Source: JBCDBL01 sp039183635 (GTDB lineage: Bacteria; Pseudomonadota; Alphaproteobacteria; Caulobacterales; Parvularculaceae). From it: 38,466 nucleotides of DNA. A program made the translations under genes and the position numbers. The stretch is taken from assembly GCA_039183635.1 (NCBI GenBank), contig JBCDBL010000019.1:1-38466 (forward strand). Direction: 5' to 3'. This document shows, piece by piece, positions 25,930 through 33,457 of the stretch. The notes below the pieces were generated by a model. That model was given only the letters and a program-made list of their open reading frames with translations. It was not told where the DNA came from and did no database searches. The stretch's first letter is position 1. The number at the start of each line of letters is the position of its first letter.

Positions 25930-28155
25930 TTACCCTCCAAACTTGTTCGACCGCGGAAAACCCTTCGGCGGCAGCTTTCCGGCTTGCGCGCGCTTGCCGA
26001 GCCATTGCCTCCACGTGCGTTCGCTTTGCTCGCGGCCGGCGCGGTCAAGCCAGGTGAAGCCGGCCTTTTTGACGAACAGCTTGGCGTCGGAGAGCCCGCC
26101 CTTGGCGTATTTCTGCAAGACGACGCCCTTGCCGCGCGTCATTTCCGGGAGGTCCTCCGCCTCGAAAATGAGGAGCTTCCGGTTATCTCCGACCACGGCG
26201 ACCATATCCCCCTCCCCGGCGCGACAGACACACGCCTCCGCCCCGGCGGGCGGGTTCAGGACCTGCTTGCCCTTGCGGGTGGTGGCGAGGCAGTCTTCCT
26301 CATTGACGACAAATCCGTGTCCGGATGTCGACGCCACCAGGAATTTCCGGTCGCCCTGGTAGACAAAGGCGTCCACCACATCCTCATCATTGCCGAGATC
26401 GACCATCAGGCGAATGGGCTCGCCGTGGCCGCGTCCGCCAGGCAGGTCTTTGACGTCAAGGCCGTAAAATTTTCCGTTGGTGGCGAACAGAGAGATTTTA
26501 TCCGTGGTCATGGCGTGAATCACGAACCGCTCTTTATCGCCATCTTTATATTTGACGTCAGAGGCGTCCTCCATATGGCCTTTCATGGTCCGGACCCATC
26601 CTTTTTCGGACAGGATGACCGTAAGGGGCTCTTTCTCCACCATGGCGTCGAAGTCAATATCTTCGTCGTCTGGCGCATCGGCGAACTGAGAGCGGCGACG
26701 TCCGAGGTCGGATTTCGGATCGAAACGCTTTTTCATGTCCTTAAGCTGGTCCGTGATGCGGCCCCACTGGGCGTCATCGGACTTCAACAGCGCTTTCAGC
26801 TCCCGCTGTTCTTTTGAAAGGGCTTTGTGCTCTTTCTTTATTTCCATCTCTTCGAGCTTGCGTAAGGAGCGCAGGCGCATGTTGAGGATGGCTTCGGCCT
26901 GAACGTCGGTGAGTTCAAACGTCCGCATCAGCTCTTCCTTGGGGTGGTCCTCCTCGCGGATGATGCGGATCACCTCATCAAGGTTGAGGTAGGCGATGAG
27001 ATAGCCGCCAAGCACCTCCAGGCGGTGGGCGATCTTCTCAAGGCGGTGCTTGGTGCGGCGGACGAGAACGTCTTTGCGGTGATCGAGAAACGCCTGGAGC
27101 ACATCGCGCAAAGACATCACGCGCGGCGCGCCGGAAGCGTCGAGCACGTTCATATTAAGGGAAAACCGCGTTTCAAGGTCGGACAGCTTGAACAGGCTTT
27201 CCATGAGCAGCGCCGGGTCCACGTTCTGGGACTTCGGCTCCAGCACCAGGCGCACGTCCTCCGCGCTTTCATCGCGCACGTCGGCGAGGATCGGCAGTTT
27301 GCGGCTTTGAATAAGCTCGGCGATTTTCTCGATCAGTTTCGATTTTTGCACCTGGTACGGAATTTCCGTCACCACGACCTGGTACTTGCCGCGGGCAAGC
27401 TCTTCGGTCTCCCAGCGCGCCCGCACCCGGAAGCCGCCGCGGCCGGTGGCATAGGCCTCGACGATGCTCTCGTGGGGTTCGACGATGACGCCGCCGGTCG
27501 GGAAATCCGGCCCCTTGACGAATTTTTTCACCAGCGTCTCGTAACTGGCGTTCGGATGCTTGATGAGATGGACGGAGGCGTCGATCAGCTCCGCTGCATT
27601 GTGGGGCGGTATGCTGGTGGCCATGCCGACGGCGATGCCCGCCGCGCCGTTGGCGAGAAGGTTCGGATACCCCGCCGGCAGCACCACCGGCTCCTCGTCG
27701 GCCTCGTCATAGCTCGGGCGGAAATCGACGGCGTCCTCGTCAATCCCCTCCAGCAGCGCCATGGCGGCGTCCGTGAGGCGGGCTTCGGTGTAGCGCTGGG
27801 CGGCGGCGTTGTCGCCGTCGATGTTGCCGAAGTTCCCCTGCCCGTCCACCAACGGGTAGCGCACCGAAAAGTCCTGGGCAAGGCGCACGAGGGCGTCGTA
27901 AATCGCCTGGTCGCCATGGGGGTGGTAATTACCCATCACCTCCCCGACGATCTTCGCGCACTTGCGGAACGCGCCGGCCGGATCGAGCTTCAGACCGCGC
28001 ATGGCGTAAATAATCCGCCTATGGACGGGTTTCAGGCCGTCGCGCACATCCGGCAAGGCGCGGGAGGTGATCGTCGACAGGGCGTAGGCGAGATAGCGCT
28101 TGGACAGCGCCTCTTCGAGGCTTTCGGGGAAAATGTCTTCGGTGAGATCCGTCAT
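25930..28155 (-). CDS. parC: DNA topoisomerase IV subunit A
   Basis: ParC forms topoisomerase IV with ParE and unlinks daughter chromosomes. The ATG at 28155 gives 741 residues; the longer in-frame extension is rejected because the family begins near FPESLEEALSKRYL. The catalytic Tyr is Tyr122 (AAAQRYTEARL). The quinolone-resistance region reads GNYHPHGDQAIYDALVRLAQ, with Gln83 where E. coli ParC has Ser80 and Asp87 where it has Glu84. I recall this form as usual in alphaproteobacteria. The gene follows recO with about 60 bases between. The length and the C-terminal end (after DRAGREQSERTW) fit ParC, not GyrA. Confidence 0.96.
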   Translation of the reverse strand: MTDLTEDIFPESLEEALSKRYLAYALSTITSRALPDVRDGLKPVHRRIIYAMRGLKLDPAGAFRKCAKIVGEVMGNYHPHGDQAIYDALVRLAQDFSVRYPLVDGQGNFGNIDGDNAAAQRYTEARLTDAAMALLEGIDEDAVDFRPSYDEADEEPVVLPAGYPNLLANGAAGIAVGMATSIPPHNAAELIDASVHLIKHPNASYETLVKKFVKGPDFPTGGVIVEPHESIVEAYATGRGGFRVRARWETEELARGKYQVVVTEIPYQVQKSKLIEKIAELIQSRKLPILADVRDESAEDVRLVLEPKSQNVDPALLMESLFKLSDLETRFSLNMNVLDASGAPRVMSLRDVLQAFLDHRKDVLVRRTKHRLEKIAHRLEVLGGYLIAYLNLDEVIRIIREEDHPKEELMRTFELTDVQAEAILNMRLRSLRKLEEMEIKKEHKALSKEQRELKALLKSDDAQWGRITDQLKDMKKRFDPKSDLGRRRSQFADAPDDEDIDFDAMVEKEPLTVILSEKGWVRTMKGHMEDASDVKYKDGDKERFVIHAMTTDKISLFATNGKFYGLDVKDLPGGRGHGEPIRLMVDLGNDEDVVDAFVYQGDRKFLVASTSGHGFVVNEEDCLATTRKGKQVLNPPAGAEACVCRAGEGDMVAVVGDNRKLLIFEAEDLPEMTRGKGVVLQKYAKGGLSDAKLFVKKAGFTWLDRAGREQSERTWRQWLGKRAQAGKLPPKGFPRSNKFGG

Positions 28156-28215
28156 GATGAAATAAGTCTGCTCTTTAAAAACAAACGTTGCCAATAGCCC
28201 GCTTCGCCGCGCAAA

Positions 28216-28947
28216 TCAAAGCGTTCGCGCAATCGCATCCTCCAAACGTCGGCGCGGCTCCGGCGCTTGCTTGTTCGCCAAATGGAAGACGCGCCGCTCC
28301 AGAAAATGCCCGGACAGGCTGAGGCCGTCGGCGATATCCTGGGGCTGCGGCTCCTCAGCGCGCCGCAAAAAACCCGGCAAAGGCAGCAGCTTGTCAAGGT
28401 AGGGCTCCGCCGCCTCGGCGCTGACCGCACGCCCGGATTTCGGGGAGACATGGGTCAAAGGCGCGTTCGGCCCGCTCGCCCCCGTCACCGCGCAGCGGTC
28501 GAGATCAAGGCCGAACCCAAGCTCCTGCAAAAGTCCCAACTCCCATTTCACATAGAGCGCTGGCCACAGATCGTCGTCCTCCATATGCGCGATCAGCACC
28601 CGCATCGCCTCGTAGAGGGCCGGATGGGGCTCCCGCTCCGGCAGGCTCGACGAGGCGACGGCGCAGGCGGCGGATAGGCCCGCAAGCTTCAGAGGATCGT
28701 CGAGGAACCGCGCCGCCTCGGCTTTTTCAAGCTCGATCGTCAAGGTCCCAAGATGTTCGGCGAGGCGTCCGCGCCAATGGGCGGCGACGAGGTTGCCGAT
28801 TTCAAGCGCCGGCCGCATCCGCCGCCCGGCGCCGCCATAGACAAGTCCCGCATGACGGCCATGGCCGGCGGTGAGCAACTCGACGACGGCGTGCCCCTCC
28901 CCATGGGGGCGGGCGGAAAGAACTATGCCGTTATCGGACCATTCCAT
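28216..28947 (-). CDS. recO: DNA repair protein RecO
   Basis: RecO helps load RecA onto SSB-covered DNA in the RecFOR pathway. The protein has 243 residues. The N-terminal OB fold reads MEWSDNGIVLSARPHGEGHAVVELLTAGHGRHAGLVYGG, with helical repeats after it (WELGLLQELGFGLDLDRCAVTG). The single Cys in the last block is part of the zinc-site region of other RecO proteins, which alphaproteobacteria often retain only in part. It lies downstream of era, beyond a repeat element, and upstream of parC. Confidence 0.94.
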   Translation of the reverse strand: MEWSDNGIVLSARPHGEGHAVVELLTAGHGRHAGLVYGGAGRRMRPALEIGNLVAAHWRGRLAEHLGTLTIELEKAEAARFLDDPLKLAGLSAACAVASSSLPEREPHPALYEAMRVLIAHMEDDDLWPALYVKWELGLLQELGFGLDLDRCAVTGASGPNAPLTHVSPKSGRAVSAEAAEPYLDKLLPLPGFLRRAEEPQPQDIADGLSLSGHFLERRVFHLANKQAPEPRRRLEDAIARTL

Positions 28948-29007
28948 GGGCGTTACGCCAGTTCATATCCTTAGAAAAACATTATCTGTCATACGCACAG
29001 TGTAGTT

Positions 29008-29127
29008 CCCTCTCCCCCTCGGGGAGAGGGCCAGGGTGAGGGGGAGAGATTTTCCAGAACATCTGGATCTCTTCCCCCTCACCCGAAATCGCTAACGCAA
29101 TTTCGACCTCTCCCCGAGGGGGAGAGG
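29008..29127. repeat. REP-like inverted repeat element
   Basis: CCTCTCCCCCTCGGGGAGAGG near the left end is matched by its exact reverse complement at 29107-29127. CAGGGTGAGGGGGAGAG near 29032 is mirrored by TCTTCCCCCTCACCC at about 29070. An inner pair, CGAAAT/ATTTCG (about 29084-29105), is also present. This is the common Proteobacterial REP-like intergenic family. It separates era from recO and could form a large RNA hairpin. Confidence 0.8.
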
Positions 29128-29155
29128 TTTGCGGCGGCGTCTCACAACAGTAAAC

Positions 29156-30103
29156 TCACTCCACAATATCCAGACCCATTTCGCGGTACCGGGCCGGGTC
29201 GTCGGCCCAGGCCTCGCGCACTTTTACGAACAAAAACAGATGCACTTTTTCGTCCAGCATCTCTTCAAGCTCCTGGCGCGCCGTCTGGCCGATCTCCTTG
29301 ACCGTGCGCCCGCCCTTGCCGAGGACGATGGACTTTTGCGTCTCCCGCTCCACGTAGATCGTTTGCTCAATCCGCAGATCGCCCTTTTTCGTCCGGATCC
29401 AGCGCTCCGTCTCCACCGTGGAGGCGTAAGGCAGTTCCTCATGCAAGCGCAGGAACAGCTTTTCGCGTGTGACTTCGGCGGCGAGAAGGCGTTCGGAAAT
29501 GTCGGCGATTTGATCCTCCGGATAGAGCCAGGGCCCCTCCGGCATCAGGGCTTCCAGCCGCGCGCGCAGGTCTTCAACGCCGGAGCCTTTCTCAGCGGAG
29601 ATCATGAAAATATCCGTAAACGCCCCTGTTTCATTGAACCGCTGCGCCAGAGCCAGCAAACGCTCCCGCTTCACCTTGTCGACTTTGTTAAGCGCCAGGA
29701 CCGCCTTCGCGCCTGCTTTTTGCAACGCCTCAACGATGGCGTCGGTGTCATCGACCGCTTTCAGGGCGGCGGGTTTCGCCCCCGCCTCCTCCGCGGCGAC
29801 ATAGGCGACGGCGTCGACCATCAGCAAAGTGGCGTCCGCCCCCTCGGTTCCGTCCCAGGCGGCCTGGACCATGGCGCGGTCGAGGCGGCGGCGCGGCTTG
29901 AAGATGCCTGGCGTGTCCACGAATACTGTCTGTACCGGACCGTTCATCGCGATGCCGCGGATGCGGGCGCGGGTTGTCTGCACCTTTTGGGTGACTATGG
30001 AGACCTTCGCCCCCACCATAGCGTTTACAAGGGTCGACTTCCCGGCGTTCGGCGCGCCGATGACGGCGACAAACCCGGCGCGTGTGGTTTGCGGCTCAGA
30101 CAT
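29156..30103 (-). CDS. era: GTPase Era
   Basis: Era binds 16S rRNA and helps assemble the 30S subunit. The ATG at 30103 gives 315 residues; the longer open frame upstream is a shadow of rnc. Motifs are GAPNAGKST (16-24), VDTPGIF, NKVDKV and a C-terminal KH domain with VLGKGGRTVKEIG. The last residues (RYREMGLDIVE) are typical. Its first 8 bases overlap the end of rnc (30096-30103), so the two are translationally coupled, an order widespread in proteobacteria. Confidence 0.96.
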   Translation of the reverse strand: MSEPQTTRAGFVAVIGAPNAGKSTLVNAMVGAKVSIVTQKVQTTRARIRGIAMNGPVQTVFVDTPGIFKPRRRLDRAMVQAAWDGTEGADATLLMVDAVAYVAAEEAGAKPAALKAVDDTDAIVEALQKAGAKAVLALNKVDKVKRERLLALAQRFNETGAFTDIFMISAEKGSGVEDLRARLEALMPEGPWLYPEDQIADISERLLAAEVTREKLFLRLHEELPYASTVETERWIRTKKGDLRIEQTIYVERETQKSIVLGKGGRTVKEIGQTARQELEEMLDEKVHLFLFVKVREAWADDPARYREMGLDIVE

Positions 30104-30800
30104 CCAACCTCGTCCACAAACCTTCGCGGAGGAGAAACGCCTCCGCCGCCGCCTGCTGGGCCGCGCGCTTGGATGGGCCGGCGCCGTCCGCCGGCGGATA
30201 ACCTTGTACGGTGACGCGAATGTCGAATTCCGGCGCATGGTCCGGCCCGCCGCGATCCAGGACGTCGTAGTCCGGCGCGCCGAGGCCCTTGCCTTGCGCC
30301 CATTCCTGCAGCTCCGTCTTTGCGTCTTTTGTCCGCGCCATGAGGGGTTCGAAATTTGGCCGCCAATAAGCCTCAAAAGCCTTTTCCGCCGCCGGCAAGC
30401 CGCCGTCGACATACAGGGCCCCGAGGACGGCCTCGCAAACATCGCCGAGGATCGCCTTTTTCTGACGGCCGCCGGCTGCTTCTTCGGCTTTCGATAATCG
30501 GATCATTTCATCAAGGCCAAAGGCTATCGCCGCTTTGGCGCAAGTTTCTTTCCGCACCAAAGCGTTGAGGCGCGGGGCAAGCTCCCCTTCTTCCATGTCC
30601 GGGTACCTCCGCCAAAGCTCCTCCGCCACCATCAGGCCAAGGACGCGGTCGCCAAGAAATTCGAGCCGCTCCAGATCGCGTACATCCGGCCGCGCGCCGG
30701 TCACGCTGGAGTGGGTCAGCGCCCGCTTTAAAAGGGTCACATCGGAAAAGTCATGGCCAAGGCGCGCCTGCAGCGCGGACAGCGGGGTTGAGTTCGTCAT
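30096..30800 (-). CDS. rnc: Ribonuclease III
   Basis: RNase III cuts double-stranded RNA, including the rRNA precursor. The ATG at 30800 gives 234 residues and overlaps the lepB stop as ATGA. The catalytic signature RLEFLGDRVLGLMVAEELW lies at about 45-63 and the distal Asp/Glu lie in DVCEAVLGALY. The C-terminal double-stranded RNA-binding domain contains GPDHAPEFDIRVTV and GAGPSKRAAQQAAAEAFL. It sits between lepB and era in the usual order. Confidence 0.97.
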   Translation of the reverse strand: MTNSTPLSALQARLGHDFSDVTLLKRALTHSSVTGARPDVRDLERLEFLGDRVLGLMVAEELWRRYPDMEEGELAPRLNALVRKETCAKAAIAFGLDEMIRLSKAEEAAGGRQKKAILGDVCEAVLGALYVDGGLPAAEKAFEAYWRPNFEPLMARTKDAKTELQEWAQGKGLGAPDYDVLDRGGPDHAPEFDIRVTVQGYPPADGAGPSKRAAQQAAAEAFLLREGLWTRLDV

Positions 30801-31588
30801 TCCACCGCTTTGAGAAGGCGGCCGTAACGTACGGCCACAGGCCAATTCCAGACCGTCCACCAGTCAGTCTTGGCGCCGTCGATGGAGAAGAACATGCGTT
30901 GGGCCTTGCCCACAAGGTTTTCCGCCGGCACGTAACCAACATCCGACAAAAAGCGGCTGTCTTTGGAATTGTCTCGGTTATCGCCCATCATGAAGTAATG
31001 GCCGGCGGGAACCTCGTAGACGCCTGTATTGTCTTTTGCGCCAAGGTCGGTTTCCTCCCGCACAATGTAGCTTACGCCGTTTGGCATGGTTTCCCGAAAT
31101 TGCGGGCTCCGAACGACATCGCCGGAGGGACGGCGGATAATGTAGTCTTCAACGCGCTCACGCTTCACCGGCGCGCCGTTGATATACATAACCCCGCTGC
31201 GCATCTGAATCTTGTCGCCCGGCAGGCCGACGACGCGTTTGATGTAATCCGTACGGCCGTCGCGGGGCAGTTTGAAAACCGCCACATCGCCGCGTTTCGG
31301 CGTGCTTTCGAAGATGCGGCCGTCGATGGGGCCGAGGCTGAGCGGAAAAGAATGGCGGGAATAACCATAGGAATACTTCGAGACGAACAGATAATCGCCC
31401 ACCAGCAGGTTCGGGATCATGGAGCCTGACGGAATGTTAAAGGGCTGAAACAGGAAAATCCGTAAAACCAAAGCAATTCCAATGGCATAGGCGATTGTTT
31501 TGCCAAGCTCAATCGCCTCGGATTTAATGTCCTGGGCGCCGCCGCCAGGTTTGTTTTGTTTTTCAAGAGTTTTCGAAGACGTTGTCAT
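30797..31588 (-). CDS. lepB: Signal peptidase I
   Basis: LepB removes signal peptides of exported proteins. It has 263 residues, with a single membrane helix near 30-46 (TIAYAIGIALVLRIFLF). Catalytic Ser56 lies in IPSGSMIPNL and catalytic Lys117 in DYIKRVVGLPGD. Further family blocks are MYINGAPV and GHYFMMGDNRDNSKDSR. It overlaps rnc by 4 bases (ATGA). The 75-base gap before acpS may hold a promoter. Confidence 0.97.
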   Translation of the reverse strand: MTTSSKTLEKQNKPGGGAQDIKSEAIELGKTIAYAIGIALVLRIFLFQPFNIPSGSMIPNLLVGDYLFVSKYSYGYSRHSFPLSLGPIDGRIFESTPKRGDVAVFKLPRDGRTDYIKRVVGLPGDKIQMRSGVMYINGAPVKRERVEDYIIRRPSGDVVRSPQFRETMPNGVSYIVREETDLGAKDNTGVYEVPAGHYFMMGDNRDNSKDSRFLSDVGYVPAENLVGKAQRMFFSIDGAKTDWWTVWNWPVAVRYGRLLKAVE

Positions 31589-31663
31589 ACGTCGTCACCC
31601 ATTTGCCTATCGCCCCAACCAAGCCCTATAGATAAGGCGCGTCGCCGAGAAGCGCCAGATTTT

Positions 31664-32077
31664 TTAATCTGTCGCCCCAACATCCGGCGCAGCGTAAATG
31701 ATTACGATCGCTTGCGCCAAAGGAAAATCATCGGTGATCGTGAGATGAATTTGAGCGCTATGCCCCGGCGGCGTGATCGCGGCGAGGCGCTCCGCCGCCC
31801 CGCCGGTGAGCTTCATCGTAGGTTGCCCTGAGGGCAGATTTACAACGCCCATATCTCGCCAGAAGACGCCTTTGCGCAAGCCTGTGCCAAGGGCCTTGGA
31901 GCATGCCTCTTTCGCTGCAAACCGTTTGGCGTAACTCGCCGCCCTGTTGCGACGGCGGTCGGATTTCGTGCGCTCCAGCTCGGTAAAAACCCTGTGGGTG
32001 AAACGGTCTGTGAACCGCTCCAGGGATTTCTCCACACGGCGAATGTCGATGAGGTCGTTGCCGAGCCCGATGATCAC
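31664..32077 (-). CDS. acpS: Holo-[acyl-carrier-protein] synthase
   Basis: AcpS transfers phosphopantetheine from CoA to acyl carrier protein. It has 137 residues. The Mg-binding Asp lies in IGLGNDLIDIRRVEKSLERF and the Glu in RFAAKEACSKALGTG. The end contains IHLTITDDFPLAQAIVI. It overlaps the end of pdxJ by 4 bases (32074-32077), a common alphaproteobacterial arrangement. Confidence 0.96.
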   Translation of the reverse strand: MIIGLGNDLIDIRRVEKSLERFTDRFTHRVFTELERTKSDRRRNRAASYAKRFAAKEACSKALGTGLRKGVFWRDMGVVNLPSGQPTMKLTGGAAERLAAITPPGHSAQIHLTITDDFPLAQAIVIIYAAPDVGATD

Positions 32078-32841
32078 GAGGCTGTCGCCTTGGCGCCTCG
32101 CGCGTCATCCATCAGGCGACGCATTTGTTTGATGGCGCCGTCAAGGCCCGTAAAGATCGCCTCACCCATCAAAAAGTGACCGATGTTCAACTCAATAATC
32201 TGCGGCAGCGCGGCGACAGAACCGACAGTGTCAAAGCTGAGGCCATGGCCGGCATGCACTTCAAGGCCCTGCTCTGCGCCGAATTTGGCGGCGGCGGCGA
32301 TTTTCTCAAGCTCCCGCTTCGCACCGACCTCATCGCCGGCAAGCGCCGCTTCGCAGTAGGCGCCCGTGTGCAGCTCCACCACCGGCGCGCCGAGAGCCTT
32401 GGCGACGGCGAGTTGCACCTGTTCAGGATCAATGAACAACGACACGCGAATGCCGGCATCGCCGAGCTGTCGGACATAAGGCGCAACGGTGTTGTGCTGG
32501 GCGGCGACGTCAAGGCCGCCTTCGGTTGTCCGTTCTTCGCGTTTCTCCGGCACGAGACAGGCCGCATGGGGTTGGTGTTTCAGGGCGATGTCCAGCATTT
32601 CCTCCGTCGCCGCCATCTCCAAATTCAGCGGCAGATCGATTTCCTCCGCCAGACGGCAGATATCGTCATCGGAAATGTGCCTGCGGTCTTCGCGCAAATG
32701 CGCCGTAATCCCATCGGCGCCCGCCGCGGCCGCCATATGGGCCGCTCTCAAGGGATCGGGATGAGGACCGCCCCTGGCGTTCCGGATGGTGGCCACATGG
32801 TCGATATTGACGCCGAGGCGCAGCTTGGGCGGATGGGGCAT
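32074..32841 (-). CDS. pdxJ: Pyridoxine 5'-phosphate synthase
   Basis: PdxJ joins deoxyxylulose phosphate and aminoacetone phosphate to make vitamin B6. It has 255 residues, a TIM barrel with LRLGVNIDHVATIRNARGG, ITAHLREDRRHI, LNLEMAATEEM, CLVPEKREERTTEGGLDV, VSLFIDPE and VHAGHGLSFD. All the catalytic blocks of the family are present. It starts 14 bases after the pyrE stop. Confidence 0.97.
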   Translation of the reverse strand: MPHPPKLRLGVNIDHVATIRNARGGPHPDPLRAAHMAAAAGADGITAHLREDRRHISDDDICRLAEEIDLPLNLEMAATEEMLDIALKHQPHAACLVPEKREERTTEGGLDVAAQHNTVAPYVRQLGDAGIRVSLFIDPEQVQLAVAKALGAPVVELHTGAYCEAALAGDEVGAKRELEKIAAAAKFGAEQGLEVHAGHGLSFDTVGSVAALPQIIELNIGHFLMGEAIFTGLDGAIKQMRRLMDDARGAKATAS

Positions 32842-32855
32842 GGCGCTCTGTCTCC

Positions 32856-33449
32856 TTACGCGGACTGGGACACGCCGCGGCTGCCAGGCTTTATCGCAGG
32901 CGTGTCCTTTAAATGATCGGGCAAATCGTCCGGCGCATAGGTCGGCACGTCAAGGGCCGCCAGGCTCAACAACGGCGCATCCAAATCCACCTTGCCGCCG
33001 GACCTGTCGATCAGGCAGGCGAGCGCCAGGACCTCGGCCCCTGCGCCGCGCACAGCGTCGACGCACTCCCGCGCGGAAAGACCTGTGGAGACGATGTCTT
33101 CGACAATCAGAACCTTTGCGTCTTTTGGCAAAGAAAAGCCCCGACGCAACGTAAAGACCCCATCCACGCGCTCCAAAAACATGAACGGCACGCCCACATG
33201 ACGCGCGGCCTCGTATCCGTAAATGATAGCGCCCATGGCGGGCGAGACGACATAGTCCGGCTTTTCGGACAACGCCTTCCCCGCCATTTCGGCAAGGGCC
33301 CGGCACAACCTTTCCGTTCGGTCAGGCTGCATGGAGACAATGGATTTGTTGAGGTAGGTATCGCTATGCCTGCCTGAGGTGAGGACGAAATGCCCTTTCA
33401 ACAAAGCGCCGGCCTCTTCGAATTCCTTAAGGACGTCCTCGGTTTTCAT
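32856..33449 (-). CDS. pyrE: Orotate phosphoribosyltransferase
   Basis: PyrE makes orotidine monophosphate from orotate and PRPP in pyrimidine synthesis. I use the ATG at 33449 (197 residues); the longer open frame upstream runs through rsh in another frame and is not coding. The PRPP motif is VLIVEDIVSTGLSARECV. Other blocks are FVLTSGRHSDTYLNKS and VVSPAMGAIIYGYEAAR. AGAGG lies 13 bases before the ATG. It begins 8 bases after the rsh stop, so the run rpoZ-rsh-pyrE-pdxJ-acpS is probably one transcript. Confidence 0.95.
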   Translation of the reverse strand: MKTEDVLKEFEEAGALLKGHFVLTSGRHSDTYLNKSIVSMQPDRTERLCRALAEMAGKALSEKPDYVVSPAMGAIIYGYEAARHVGVPFMFLERVDGVFTLRRGFSLPKDAKVLIVEDIVSTGLSARECVDAVRGAGAEVLALACLIDRSGGKVDLDAPLLSLAALDVPTYAPDDLPDHLKDTPAIKPGSRGVSQSA

Positions 33450-33457
33450 AAATTGGT

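Noticed and set aside
26944..28197. 417-codon open frame on the plus strand
   Set aside because: Antisense shadow of parC, which has all topoisomerase motifs.
29129..30214. 361-codon open frame on the plus strand
   Set aside because: Antisense to era and the rnc end; no domain evidence.
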